Of a stretch of DNA of 34,001 nt, positions 16,075 to 23,833 are shown one piece after another; positions within the stretch are counted from its first letter, which is position 1; each line of letters opens with the position of its first letter. Location of the stretch: NCBI GenBank assembly GCA_900696535.1, contig CAADGM010000245.1, positions 1-34,001 of the forward strand, given 5' to 3'. The DNA is from an uncultured Planctomycetota bacterium. GTDB taxonomy: Bacteria > Planctomycetota > Phycisphaerae > UBA1845 > Fen-1342. A program made the translations under genes and the position numbers. Below the pieces are notes generated by a model. It was given only the letters and a program-made list of their open reading frames with translations. It was not told the origin of the DNA and ran no database searches.

Positions 16075-17373
16075 TCAGCGCCCCTGCACGCGATCGGCGA
16101 GCTTGACGTACGGACGCGCTGTCGGGCCCACGTAAATCTGCCGCGGGCGGTAGATCCGCGACTTGGCGTTCATGTTCACTTCACGCCAGTTGGCGATCCA
16201 GCCGGGCATGCGGCCGATGGCGAACATGACCGGGAACATGGGCATCGGGATGCGGGCGGCCCGCATGATGATGCCGCTGTAGAAGTCGACGTTCGGGTAT
16301 AGCTTGCGCTCGATGAAGTACGGGTCCCTCAGGGCCGTCTCCTCGAGCTGCACGGCGATGTCGAGCAGCGGGTCCTTGAGACCGAGCTTGCTGAGTACCT
16401 GGTGGCAGGCCGCCTTGATGATCTTGGCGCGCGGATCGAAGTTCTTGTAGACGCGGTGCCCGAAGCCCATGAGCCGCGTGTGGCGCGGGTCGTCCTTGAC
16501 CTTCTGCACGAACTTCTCCAGCGGCTCCCCGCTGGCCCGGATGTGCTCGAGCATCTCGATGACGGCCATGTTGGCCCCGCCGTGCAGCGGGCCCCACAGC
16601 GCGCACACGCCCGCGGCGACCGAGGCGTACAGATTGGCCTGGCTGCTGGCCACCATGCGCACCGTCGACGTCGAGCAGTTCTGCTCGTGGTCCGCGTGCA
16701 GGATGAAGATCTGGTCCAGCGCCCGCACCAGCTCCGGCGACGGCTCGCCGTAGGAGTTCGGCATGCTGAACATCAGGTGCACCAGGTTGGCGGTGTACGA
16801 CAGATCCGCCCGGGGGTAGTTCACCGGCAGGCCCATCGACATGCGGTAGCTGGCCGCCGCGATCGTCCGCACCTTGGCCAGCAGGCGGGCAGCCTGGTCC
16901 TTGAACTGCGCGTCGTTGCTCGGCTCGACCAGCTCGTGCTCGAAGCACCCGGCGGTATTGATCATCGCGGAGAGGATGGCCATCGGCGGGGCATCCGGGG
17001 GGAAGCCCTCGAAGTGGTGCCGCATGCTCTCGTGAATGAACTGGTGCTCGGTCAGCATGGCCCTGAACTCGGCCAGCTCGTCGGGCGAGGGCAGATCGCC
17101 GAAGATCAGGAGGTATGCCACCTCAGGGAACGTGGAGTACTCGGCCAGTTCCTCGATCGGGTACCCGCGATAGCGCAGGATGCCCTTCTCGCCGTCGATG
17201 AAGGTGATGCTGCTCTGGCACGAGCCGGTGTTCCCGTAGCCATCGTCCAGGGTGATCAGCCCGGAGTCCTGCCGGAGCCGGGAGATGTCCACTGCCCGCT
17301 CGTGCTCGGTCCCCGTCACGACCGGAAGCTCGTAGCTCTTGCCTTCGAAAGTCAGCGTGGCGATGTCGCTCAT
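16075..17373 (-). CDS. gltA: Citrate synthase
   Basis: Condenses acetyl-CoA with oxaloacetate to start the TCA cycle. The 432-aa protein matches the type II (GltA) length and order: an N-terminal beta domain with TFEGKSYELPVVTGTE, LRYRGYPIEEL, an ILHADHEQNCSTSTVR segment, WGPLHGGANM with His264, MGFGHRVYKNFDPRAK with His306, and NVDFYSGIIM with Asp363. The final RIYRPRQIYVG is typical. The ATG at 17373, with GAGG seven bases upstream, is chosen over an open but low-similarity upstream extension of 53 codons. The gap to the upstream dehydratase gene is 202 bp, so it may have its own promoter; a TAGAAT lies at 17420-17415 without a good -35. Confidence 0.96.
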   Translation of the reverse strand: MSDIATLTFEGKSYELPVVTGTEHERAVDISRLRQDSGLITLDDGYGNTGSCQSSITFIDGEKGILRYRGYPIEELAEYSTFPEVAYLLIFGDLPSPDELAEFRAMLTEHQFIHESMRHHFEGFPPDAPPMAILSAMINTAGCFEHELVEPSNDAQFKDQAARLLAKVRTIAAASYRMSMGLPVNYPRADLSYTANLVHLMFSMPNSYGEPSPELVRALDQIFILHADHEQNCSTSTVRMVASSQANLYASVAAGVCALWGPLHGGANMAVIEMLEHIRASGEPLEKFVQKVKDDPRHTRLMGFGHRVYKNFDPRAKIIKAACHQVLSKLGLKDPLLDIAVQLEETALRDPYFIERKLYPNVDFYSGIIMRAARIPMPMFPVMFAIGRMPGWIANWREVNMNAKSRIYRPRQIYVGPTARPYVKLADRVQGR

Positions 17374-17575
17374 GTGCAGCCTCGGTTCTTGCGGGTGGGG
17401 CGCGTCCTGCCTGCATTCTAGCGTGGCACCGGTCCACCGCGGGTCCGGATGTCGCGCGGGCGTAGCAAAGTCCAGAAGCCCTTCACTCCCCTCCCTCCCA
17501 GGGAGGCGGGGCACATCCCTCAGGCAAGCCAACCGCTCGATTCTCCGGTGCCGGTAGACCCGGGTTCCAGAGCGG

Positions 17576-18934
17576 TTAAGCCAGCGTCTCGAACTCGACC
17601 AGCGGGGCCACGTCCGTGAGCCGGTCGAACTTCATGCACAGGTCGATGATCCGGTCGGCCGTGGACGCACTGACCACGCCGCCTGCCAGCTTGCGGAACT
17701 TGGCGACGACTTCGTCGTCCGTCATCGGGTTACCGGCGTGGCCGCGGGGGTACTTCACGTACTTCTCGACCTTGCGGCCGTCGGCGAGCGTGATAATGAG
17801 CCTGTTAGGGATGCCGTCCGGATAGCCGGCGTTGCACTCGTCCGTCTCGACGATGCGGATCTTGTCGAGCAGGGCCAGGACGCGGGGGTCGCGAATCTTC
17901 TCGTCCTTGAACGAGGCCCGCGTTACGTCGCCGTCGAGCAGCGCGACCGCCACGCAGTAGCCCATGCTGTGGTCGGCCGTCTCCCGACTGGTCGGCCGCC
18001 ACTTCTCCGGCTCGCTGCCGATGATGCTGACCGCTGCCTCGAAGCTTTCGATGAGAATCGACTGGATCTTCCCGGCGTCGCCGACTTGCGGGCGAAGCTG
18101 GAGGGCGGCGTCGATCGCGGACTGGGAGTGGTACTCGGCCGGCCAGTACTTGATGTAGGTCTTGCGGATCATCCAGTCGTCCGCGCCGCGAGCCCAGGCC
18201 GGCTCGAATGGCCCGGTCACCATCTTGAAAAGCCCCTTGGGCCCTTCAAAGATTTCGTTCGGCCCCGTCAGCCCCTCGCGGGCCAGCGCCGCCGCGAACA
18301 CGCCGTTGCGGGCGGCGTTGCTGAAGGCGCAGGCCTTCCAGTCGGATATCTGCCCGGTCCGCGTCTGGCGCGTGGCGAAGTTGCAGACCCCGGCCAGGCC
18401 GAGCGTGTGCACCATCTGCTCGGTGGACAGGCCGTACAGCTTCGCGGCCGCGAGCGCGGACGAGAGCGCGCCATAGTAGACGTGGTCCCAGCCGTGCTTT
18501 CGAAGCGATGCGGCGTCGCACAGGCGGCACTGCACTTCGTAAGCCAGCGCGATCGCGGTGACGATGTCCTTGCCGCCGCGGCCGAGCGCCTGCCCGACGG
18601 CCAGCGCGGCGGGGATGTTGTCGCTGGGGTGGGCGGGCTCTTTGCTGAGATAGGTGTCGTTGAAGTCCAGGTAGCGGACGAGCGCGCCGTTGGTGAACGT
18701 GGCCAGGTCAGGCGTAGTGCGGTGCCGCGTGCCGAGCACACTGGCCCCGCCGGGATGGCTCACACCGAGGGCGATCTTCCGTGTGACCTGGGCGGGTCGA
18801 CTGGTCCAGGCGCCCAGCGCGGTCCCGATCGAGTCGAGAATCCGCCGCCGGACTTCGTGCACGGTTTCCGAGGACAAATCCGAGAACGTGAGCTTGTGTG
18901 CCCGCTCTGCCAGCCAGTGTGCGAGGGTCGCCAT
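17576..18934 (-). CDS. prpD: MmgE/PrpD family protein, probable 2-methylcitrate dehydratase
   Basis: PrpD dehydrates 2-methylcitrate to 2-methylaconitate. The 452-aa protein has the MmgE/PrpD architecture. The N-terminal all-helical domain has VRRRILDSIGTALGA, an ATFTNGALVRYLDFNDTYL segment, then HPSDNIPAALAVGQALG, and GLSTEQMVHTLGLAGV. The C-terminal alpha/beta domain has KYWPAEYHSQSAIDAAL, SRETADHSMGYCVAVAL and a final DECNAGYPDGIPNRLI segment. The ATG at 18934 follows AAGGAG at normal spacing; a much longer open frame continues upstream but overlaps the carbamate kinase gene. A candidate promoter sits just upstream. With prpB- and prpC-like genes nearby, a methylcitrate role is likely. The family also includes iminodisuccinate epimerase and cis-aconitate decarboxylase. 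Confidence 0.88.
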   Translation of the reverse strand: MATLAHWLAERAHKLTFSDLSSETVHEVRRRILDSIGTALGAWTSRPAQVTRKIALGVSHPGGASVLGTRHRTTPDLATFTNGALVRYLDFNDTYLSKEPAHPSDNIPAALAVGQALGRGGKDIVTAIALAYEVQCRLCDAASLRKHGWDHVYYGALSSALAAAKLYGLSTEQMVHTLGLAGVCNFATRQTRTGQISDWKACAFSNAARNGVFAAALAREGLTGPNEIFEGPKGLFKMVTGPFEPAWARGADDWMIRKTYIKYWPAEYHSQSAIDAALQLRPQVGDAGKIQSILIESFEAAVSIIGSEPEKWRPTSRETADHSMGYCVAVALLDGDVTRASFKDEKIRDPRVLALLDKIRIVETDECNAGYPDGIPNRLIITLADGRKVEKYVKYPRGHAGNPMTDDEVVAKFRKLAGGVVSASTADRIIDLCMKFDRLTDVAPLVEFETLA

Positions 18935-18965
18935 GCCGTCTCCTTCCTCATGCGCCGAGCGGGGC

Positions 18966-18994
18966 ATTGTGACGAATCGGGGAAACGACTTCAA
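18966..18994 (-). promoter_or_regulatory. Candidate sigma-70-type promoter for prpD
   Basis: On the minus strand TTGAAG (18994-18989) and CACAAT (18971-18966) are 17 bases apart, each matching four of six consensus bases. Initiation would fall about 25 bases before the ATG at 18934, which leaves room for the AAGGAG site. Confidence 0.45.
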
Positions 18995-19071
18995 CGGACC
19001 GATCCGCGGGGCTTCGCGGGCGACGGAGGCCGCGCCATCGCCCCGGCGCGCGCTCGTTCGGCGGAATCGAC

Positions 19072-20043
19072 TCAGCCGGCCGGGACGATCTCGGTGCCAC
19101 TGCGTCCAGCCAGGGCGTCGCCCATGTGCTCGATGTCGCAGATGAGCGCCCGGGCGTCGCCCGGCTTGCAGCCGCGCAAAAACTCGATCGCGGCCTCGAT
19201 CTTGGGCCCCATAGAGCCGGGCGGAAACTGGCCTTCGTCGAGGTAGCGCTGGGCTTCCTCGGTGGTCAGGCGGTCGAGCCAGCGCTGCCCGGGCTTGCCG
19301 AAGTCGACCGCCACTCGCTCCACCGCCGTGACGATCATGAAGTGCGGCGCGTCGAGGATGCGTCCCAGCAAGGCCGCGGTGCGGTCCTTGTCGATGACAG
19401 CCTCGACGCCGGCGTAGCGACCGTGCTCGTCGCGGGCCACCGGGATCCCGCCGCCACCCCCGACCACGAGCAGTTCGCCGCTCTCGACCAGCTTGCGAAT
19501 CAGCGGCTCTTCGACCACGGCGCGGGGCACCGGCGAGGGGACGACGCGACGGTATCCCTGGTTGGGTACGTGGACCATGTCCCAGTGCTGCTCGCGCTGG
19601 AGTTCCTCGGCCTTCTCCTTGCGATAAAAGCTGCCGATCGGCTTGGTTGGCTTCTGGAAGGCCGGGTCGTTGCGGTCGACCTCGACGGCCGTGACGAGCG
19701 CGGAGCAGCGCTGTTTCAGCCCGCGCTCGACCAGGGCGTTGTTCATGCACTGGGCGATCATGAAGCCCATGCCGCCCTGGGTGTGCGCGCCGCAGATGTG
19801 CAGCGGCAGGCGGTAGAGCTCCTTGGCGGCCAGCTCAACGCGGCGCAGGACGTTGCCGACTTGCGGCCCGTTCCCGTGCGTGATGACGAGCTGGTAGCCC
19901 TGCTCGACCAGGCCGGCGAGGTAATTGCACGTGTAGCTCGTGTTCTCGAACTGCTGGGCGACGTTGCCCTCCTGGCCGGGCTTGCTGATCGCATTCCCGC
20001 CCAGCGCGACGACGATGAGCTTGCTGCGGTAGGTGTAACTCAC
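19072..20043 (-). CDS. arcC: Carbamate kinase
   Basis: Carbamate kinase transfers phosphate between carbamoyl phosphate and ADP, usually making ATP in arginine or allantoin breakdown. The 323-aa protein, near the 310-aa family norm, carries the amino-acid-kinase signatures: VVALGGNAIS at residues 12-21, ITHGNGPQVGN, HICGAHTQGGMGFMIAQ, VVGGGGGIPV and EAVIDKDRTAALLG, with FPPGSMGPKIEAAIEFL near the end. No arginine deiminase or ornithine carbamoyltransferase gene lies in the window, so its carbamoyl-phosphate source is not shown. The start is GTG at 20043. It lacks a Shine-Dalgarno, and a TAGAAT box ends six bases before it, suggesting a leaderless transcript. The gap to the downstream prpD is 137 bp. 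Confidence 0.95.
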   Translation of the reverse strand: MSYTYRSKLIVVALGGNAISKPGQEGNVAQQFENTSYTCNYLAGLVEQGYQLVITHGNGPQVGNVLRRVELAAKELYRLPLHICGAHTQGGMGFMIAQCMNNALVERGLKQRCSALVTAVEVDRNDPAFQKPTKPIGSFYRKEKAEELQREQHWDMVHVPNQGYRRVVPSPVPRAVVEEPLIRKLVESGELLVVGGGGGIPVARDEHGRYAGVEAVIDKDRTAALLGRILDAPHFMIVTAVERVAVDFGKPGQRWLDRLTTEEAQRYLDEGQFPPGSMGPKIEAAIEFLRGCKPGDARALICDIEHMGDALAGRSGTEIVPAG

Positions 20044-20049
20044 GGGGCG

Positions 20050-20063
20050 ATTCTAAGTTAGAA
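20050..20063 (-). promoter_or_regulatory. arcC -10 box inside a perfect palindrome
   Basis: TTCTAA-G-TTAGAA at 20051-20063 is a perfect 6-bp inverted repeat around one base, in an otherwise GC-rich region. It overlaps the minus-strand box TAGAAT (20055-20050), which ends six bases before the arcC GTG. This is the geometry of a repressor operator on a promoter. No regulator gene is adjacent, and the -35 (TGGAGC at 17-base spacing) is poor. Confidence 0.4.
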
Positions 20064-20136
20064 GTCGGCGCGGCTCCAGGACGCCGCCCGTGCCACCCTA
20101 CGCTTATCGGACACGATGCCGGCCGATCTGGAGAGA

Positions 20137-20164
20137 CTGGCAGCAACCGACCCGCCGGTACAAT
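20137..20164 (+). promoter_or_regulatory. Candidate promoter of the 20192 gene
   Basis: CTGGCA (20137-20142) and TACAAT (20159-20164) are 16 bases apart, each matching four or five consensus bases. The -10 ends 27 bases before the ATG at 20192. A very similar pair (CTGGCG, 17 bases, TACAAT) lies before the long greA gene, which raises confidence a little. Confidence 0.45.
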
Positions 20165-20191
20165 CCCCGCCCGGACACGAGGCGAGCGCCT

Positions 20192-21046
20192 ATGCAGCCC
20201 CCGAAACCCGCACCACGCGACGGCGACCCCGTCGACGCGCTTGAGCTCCTCAGCGGCGCGGCGGCCGATCCGGTCGAGCTCTCGTCGGGCAGCGCGTCGC
20301 CTAGGGGGGCGCCCCGCGGAGCCGTGGCCGGGCTGTCCGCGCCGATCCACGCGCCCGCGGGGCCGCGCTGGCGATGCCTGGACTGCGGCTATCCGATCAT
20401 TGAGAGCCTCGAGCCGACGTGCAGCGAGTGCGGCCGGCGCTGGGAGCGCGGCGTGCTCGAGCGCTGGGCATCGGGGGCCGAGGACGCGAGGCTGGAGCGT
20501 GCCGCCTGGTTCGTCCTGGCAGCCCTGTTTGCACATCTCTTTGCACTGCCGATGTTTCTGACCGTCGCCCGCATCGCGTCCGCGTGCTTTTTGTTCGCCG
20601 CGTGTCAAACTGCCTTGGTTGGTCGCCAAGATAGCATCGGCGGGTACCTCGCCATTTCGGGGATGGCGGCCGCGGCGCTCATGATCGTGCCGTTCGCGTG
20701 GATGGGGAACGCGCTGCCGTACTACACGCTGCATTTGGTCGCGACGTCCGCACTGGTGCTCGCGATGCTTCACGACCCGGTCGCCAGCGTCGTCGGGCGG
20801 TCGCTCGGCGGGCGCCAGATCGCTCCGTTCGTGTTGTTTGGTGCCCCGGTGCTCGCGACGGTGTGCTACGTTCTGGACGCGGTCGAGGCGGCGCCGGCGG
20901 TGACGATTCCGGTGGGGGGCTCGTCGTACGACTACGCGCCGTTCTCGTTCATCCTGCCTTATCTCGTGGCGCTGGGGGGGGGGGTGTTTGCGTGGCAAAC
21001 ACTCGTCGCGGCGCGCAAGCGGCTCTGCGGTCCTCCCGAGGAGTGA
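20192..21046 (+). CDS. Zinc-ribbon membrane protein, unknown function
   Basis: A 284-aa protein with no recognised function. Residues 1-55 are Pro/Ala-rich and probably disordered. A zinc ribbon follows with Cys62, Cys65, Cys77 and Cys80 (RCLDCGYPI ... TCSECGRRW). From about residue 100 there are roughly six hydrophobic membrane segments. CxxCGY...CxECGR ribbons joined to membrane domains recur in Phycisphaerae-type planctomycetes, so this looks lineage-specific. The ATG at 20192 lies a suitable distance after the TACAAT box; an upstream open extension of 34 codons has no membrane or family features. An 11-G run crosses codons 261-264, so the reading frame of the last 21 or so residues depends on exact G count. 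It is divergent from arcC across 148 bp. Confidence 0.75.
   Translation: MQPPKPAPRDGDPVDALELLSGAAADPVELSSGSASPRGAPRGAVAGLSAPIHAPAGPRWRCLDCGYPIIESLEPTCSECGRRWERGVLERWASGAEDARLERAAWFVLAALFAHLFALPMFLTVARIASACFLFAACQTALVGRQDSIGGYLAISGMAAAALMIVPFAWMGNALPYYTLHLVATSALVLAMLHDPVASVVGRSLGGRQIAPFVLFGAPVLATVCYVLDAVEAAPAVTIPVGGSSYDYAPFSFILPYLVALGGGVFAWQTLVAARKRLCGPPEE
20974..20984 (+). repeat. G11 homopolymer inside a coding sequence
   Basis: Eleven consecutive G occur near the 3' end of the zinc-ribbon membrane gene, encoding Leu-Gly-Gly-Gly-Val in frame. Such tracts slip during replication and sequencing. Gain or loss of one base would replace the final membrane-segment end and C-terminus. Confidence 0.9.
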
Positions 21047-21147
21047 TGGGCGTGCCTGGTTCGTCAGAACGAGCGTGCGCGGCCGAAGCCCGGGCGCTCA
21101 CGGCGCTGCCCGTCGAGATGGCCTGTCTCGCGGCGCGTGCCGGGCGC

Positions 21148-21162
21148 GGGGGCGGGGGGGGG
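21148..21162 (+). repeat. G5-C-G9 tract upstream of greA promoter
   Basis: In the 328-base gap between the zinc-ribbon gene and the long greA gene (21047-21374) a run of five G, one C and nine G lies two bases before the -35-like CTGGCG. With the preceding GGGCGC it satisfies the pattern of a G-quadruplex (four or more G3 runs with short loops). The rest of the gap holds the promoter below and two copies of CGTCGAC (21228, 21241), but no gene. Confidence 0.75.
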
Positions 21163-21164
21163 CG

Positions 21165-21193
21165 CTGGCGTTCGGGCCGCTTGCGGTTACAAT
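21165..21193 (+). promoter_or_regulatory. Candidate promoter of the long greA gene
   Basis: CTGGCG (21165-21170) and TACAAT (21188-21193) are 17 bases apart; TACAAT matches five of six consensus bases. Initiation near 21200 gives a leader of about 175 nt before the ATG at 21375. The G-rich tract just upstream could affect its strength. Confidence 0.45.
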
Positions 21194-21374
21194 CCAAGGT
21201 TCGGCAGCCGGTTAGCCGCTCTTGTGACGTCGACATTCCTCGTCGACCGTGGAAGCATCCCCGGTCGCGGGGCGTTGTTGTCACCCGCTGGCCGGAAGCT
21301 GGACGCCGCCCCGGCGCGACCGCCCAGGCCCCCGGCGGCGGCTTCGACCGACAGCACAGGAGGCAAAGCCGAGC

Positions 21375-23615
21375 ATGCCCGCAGCGCAATTGCTGGAGCT
21401 GGCCCGAAGCGGCAAGTACGAGGCGTTCGAGTCCCGATGCGTCGAGCTGCTGGCTGACGGCCAGCTTTCGCTGGGCCAGCTTATCGCGCCCTTCGAAATG
21501 CTTGAGAAGACCGGCTACGGCGAGAAGCTCGTCGCGCTCTTGCAGACGGTCCTTGAGAACACCGACGCCCAAGCCGATCCGGCCAGTGCCCTGGCGCTCT
21601 CGCGCGTAGCGCTGATCGGCTCGCCCAAGAACGAGGAGTTCCGCCGGGCAGTGGTGCAGCGATACCGCGACGTGCACGCTGGCGTCGTGCACTTTGATGC
21701 CGTTCTCGAGGCCTCCGGACTGGCGGGCGGCCGCCCGGTCCGGATGGCCCTCAAGCACCTCGACTTCTGTCTGGCGTTGCAGCCCGGCGACGTTCTCATC
21801 GGCCGGGCGGATGATCGGGTCGTCGAGGTGGTTGAGATCGATCTCCAGCACGCGCTCTTCACCATTCGCCGCGATGGCCGCCCGAGCACCTTGCCTGTCT
21901 CGGAGGTGGTGCGCGACTACGACCGGGTCAGCGCGGACGACTTCCGCGTCATTCGGCAGCTCCGCCCGGAGCGCGTCAGCGCCCTGCTCGAGGAGAACCC
22001 GGTCGCGGTGGTGATTGGTGTCCTGCACGCCCACGGGGAGCACATCGACACGGACCAGCTCAAGGACGAGCTCGTGCCGCGCTTCATCAGCGAAAAGGAC
22101 TGGTCGGCGTGGTGGACGCGGGCGCGCACGGCCCTGCGCAAGTCCCCGCACATCATCATCGAGGGGCGCTCGCCCGTGATCCTGCGCTTCTCCCCGCAGG
22201 GGCAGACGCTCGAGGACGAGACCTGGGAAACGCTTCAGCGCGAAAAGGAGCCCGCCCGCTGGCTGGCAACCGTCGAGTCGTACGTGCGCGAGAAGGTCGC
22301 GCTGAAGGAGACGCCAGACCAGGCGTTCGTCAGCAAGATGGTCGCGCAAATCGAGAAGCAGGCCCGCGCTCTCGCCGAGAAGCGGCCCGTCGATGCCCTC
22401 GCCGCCGGTCTCGCCCTGCTGAGGCTGGCGGACAAGGGACTGCCCGTCTCGGACGAGGGCAAGACGATCGCGGCTGACGTCCTGCGCCAGGCGAGCCGGC
22501 CGCTATATCTCCTCGAGCAGATCGAGAGCGAGGCGCTGCGCGAACGGCTGCCGGGTGTGCTGCGAGAGGCGCGCCCTGACGACTGGGCCGACATCGCGGT
22601 CGCCTGGATGCCGACCGCCCCCGCGTCGCTGCTGGATGCGCTGGCCAGCGCGGCGATCGAGGCGGGGCGGCACGATCGCGTCCAGGCCATCCTTGACGCG
22701 GCTTTGGACGAGGCCGCCACCCATCCGCAGCTCATGTATTGGCTGTGGAAGGGGCCGAAAGTGAAGGGCGAGCTGAACTTCCCGGGAGAGCTGGACCTAT
22801 TTCGCCTGCTGCTCGACACGCTCTCGGCCCTGGGCCGAACCGTGGCGGCCGAGCCCGCGATCGTCAAGGAATTCCGCCACACGGTGAAGGCGGCCTTCGG
22901 TCTGAAGGACTACGCCCGCGTGAAGCGCTGCCTGGAGCAGTGCGGGGAGGACGCGGCGATCGTGATCAAGCGGCAGCTTCAGCGTCTCGAGGGCGTCGGA
23001 CCAAACGTGCAGGCGCGCATGCTCGAGTTGCTTCGCGAGGTGCATCCGGTCCTGTGGGTCGTCAAGCGCCGGCACGTGGAGCCCTGGGCCGATCCCGAGA
23101 CGCTCTGGACGACGGCGGCCGGCCTCACGCGGCGGGCGGCGGAGCGTGACGAGATCGTCAACGTACAGATGCGCGAGAACGCCCGGCGCATCGGTGAGGC
23201 GGCGTCGCTGGGTGACCTGTCGGAGAACTCCGAGTACAAGTTCGCGCTCGAGGAGCGCGACCTGCTGCGGGCACGCCTGGCCGCGATCAACGACGAGCTC
23301 TCGCGGGCGCGCAAGATCGAGCCGCGCGACGTGCCCGAGACCAACGTGGGCGTCGGCTCACGTGTCCGGCTCCGGAGCGGTACGGACGGCAGCGAGCGGA
23401 TCATGACCTTCCTGGGGCCATTCGACACGGACGTGGAACGCGGAATCTACAGCTACCAGGCCCCGGTCTCGCAGAAGCTCATGGGGCGCTCGGTGGGCGA
23501 CCGGGTGATCGTCACCGTCGACGGCCGGGACATCGAGTATGAAGTCCTGGCGATCGAGAACGCGCTGCTCGACCTGCCGCAGCCACAGGAGGCGGCGGGA
23601 AGCACGGGGGCGTAG
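21375..23615 (+). CDS. greA: Long GreA/GreB-family transcription elongation factor
   Basis: Gre factors enter the secondary channel of RNA polymerase and stimulate cleavage of backtracked RNA. The last 160 residues of this 746-aa protein are a full Gre factor: a coiled coil with ENARRIGEAASLGDLSENSEY, where Asp614 and Glu617 match the catalytic acidic tip residues, and then the C-terminal domain (GVGSRVRLRSGT, YSYQAPVSQKLMGRSVGDRV). The first 580 or so residues are helical and repeat-like, with a FISEKDWSAWWTRARTALRK segment at about 240-260. Long GreA proteins with such an extension are known in Chlamydia and in spirochaetes; standard GreA is about 158 aa. The ATG at 21375, with AGGAGG 11 bases upstream, is preferred to an upstream low-complexity extension. 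The N-terminal role is unknown. Confidence 0.9.
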   Translation: MPAAQLLELARSGKYEAFESRCVELLADGQLSLGQLIAPFEMLEKTGYGEKLVALLQTVLENTDAQADPASALALSRVALIGSPKNEEFRRAVVQRYRDVHAGVVHFDAVLEASGLAGGRPVRMALKHLDFCLALQPGDVLIGRADDRVVEVVEIDLQHALFTIRRDGRPSTLPVSEVVRDYDRVSADDFRVIRQLRPERVSALLEENPVAVVIGVLHAHGEHIDTDQLKDELVPRFISEKDWSAWWTRARTALRKSPHIIIEGRSPVILRFSPQGQTLEDETWETLQREKEPARWLATVESYVREKVALKETPDQAFVSKMVAQIEKQARALAEKRPVDALAAGLALLRLADKGLPVSDEGKTIAADVLRQASRPLYLLEQIESEALRERLPGVLREARPDDWADIAVAWMPTAPASLLDALASAAIEAGRHDRVQAILDAALDEAATHPQLMYWLWKGPKVKGELNFPGELDLFRLLLDTLSALGRTVAAEPAIVKEFRHTVKAAFGLKDYARVKRCLEQCGEDAAIVIKRQLQRLEGVGPNVQARMLELLREVHPVLWVVKRRHVEPWADPETLWTTAAGLTRRAAERDEIVNVQMRENARRIGEAASLGDLSENSEYKFALEERDLLRARLAAINDELSRARKIEPRDVPETNVGVGSRVRLRSGTDGSERIMTFLGPFDTDVERGIYSYQAPVSQKLMGRSVGDRVIVTVDGRDIEYEVLAIENALLDLPQPQEAAGSTGA

Positions 23616-23745
23616 AGCGCCACGCGCAACAGGCTGCGAACCCGGACCGCGACAGACAGGGGGCGGCCGCAACTGGACGGAAAAACGCTTCCGGACTGGT
23701 GCGGTTCGGTCTTGTCGGGCGCCCTTGGGCGACCCGGCGCCGTTG

Positions 23746-23774
23746 TTGAGACCGTGACAGCGTCGTCGTAGGAT
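23746..23774 (+). promoter_or_regulatory. Candidate sigma-70 promoter of the transporter gene
   Basis: TTGAGA (23746-23751, five of six consensus bases) and TAGGAT (23769-23774, four of six) are separated by 17 bases. They lie 59 bases before the transporter ATG. An imperfect hairpin around 23718-23738 (GCCC-TT-GGGC core) just upstream may end the greA transcript. Confidence 0.5.
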
Positions 23775-23833
23775 TCCCGCCTCGATCTCCCGCGGCGCCC
23801 CGCCGCGTGGGGGACGCACACAGGAAACGCGGA

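Noticed and set aside
17738-19246. Plus-strand open frame of 502 codons opposite prpD and the 3' end of arcC
   Set aside because: It crosses two well-supported minus-strand genes and has no motif.
18935-19750. Upstream in-frame extension of the PrpD frame (total 724 codons)
   Set aside because: It overlaps the carbamate kinase gene in another frame, is Arg/Gly-rich without family similarity, and a good Shine-Dalgarno precedes the ATG at 18934.
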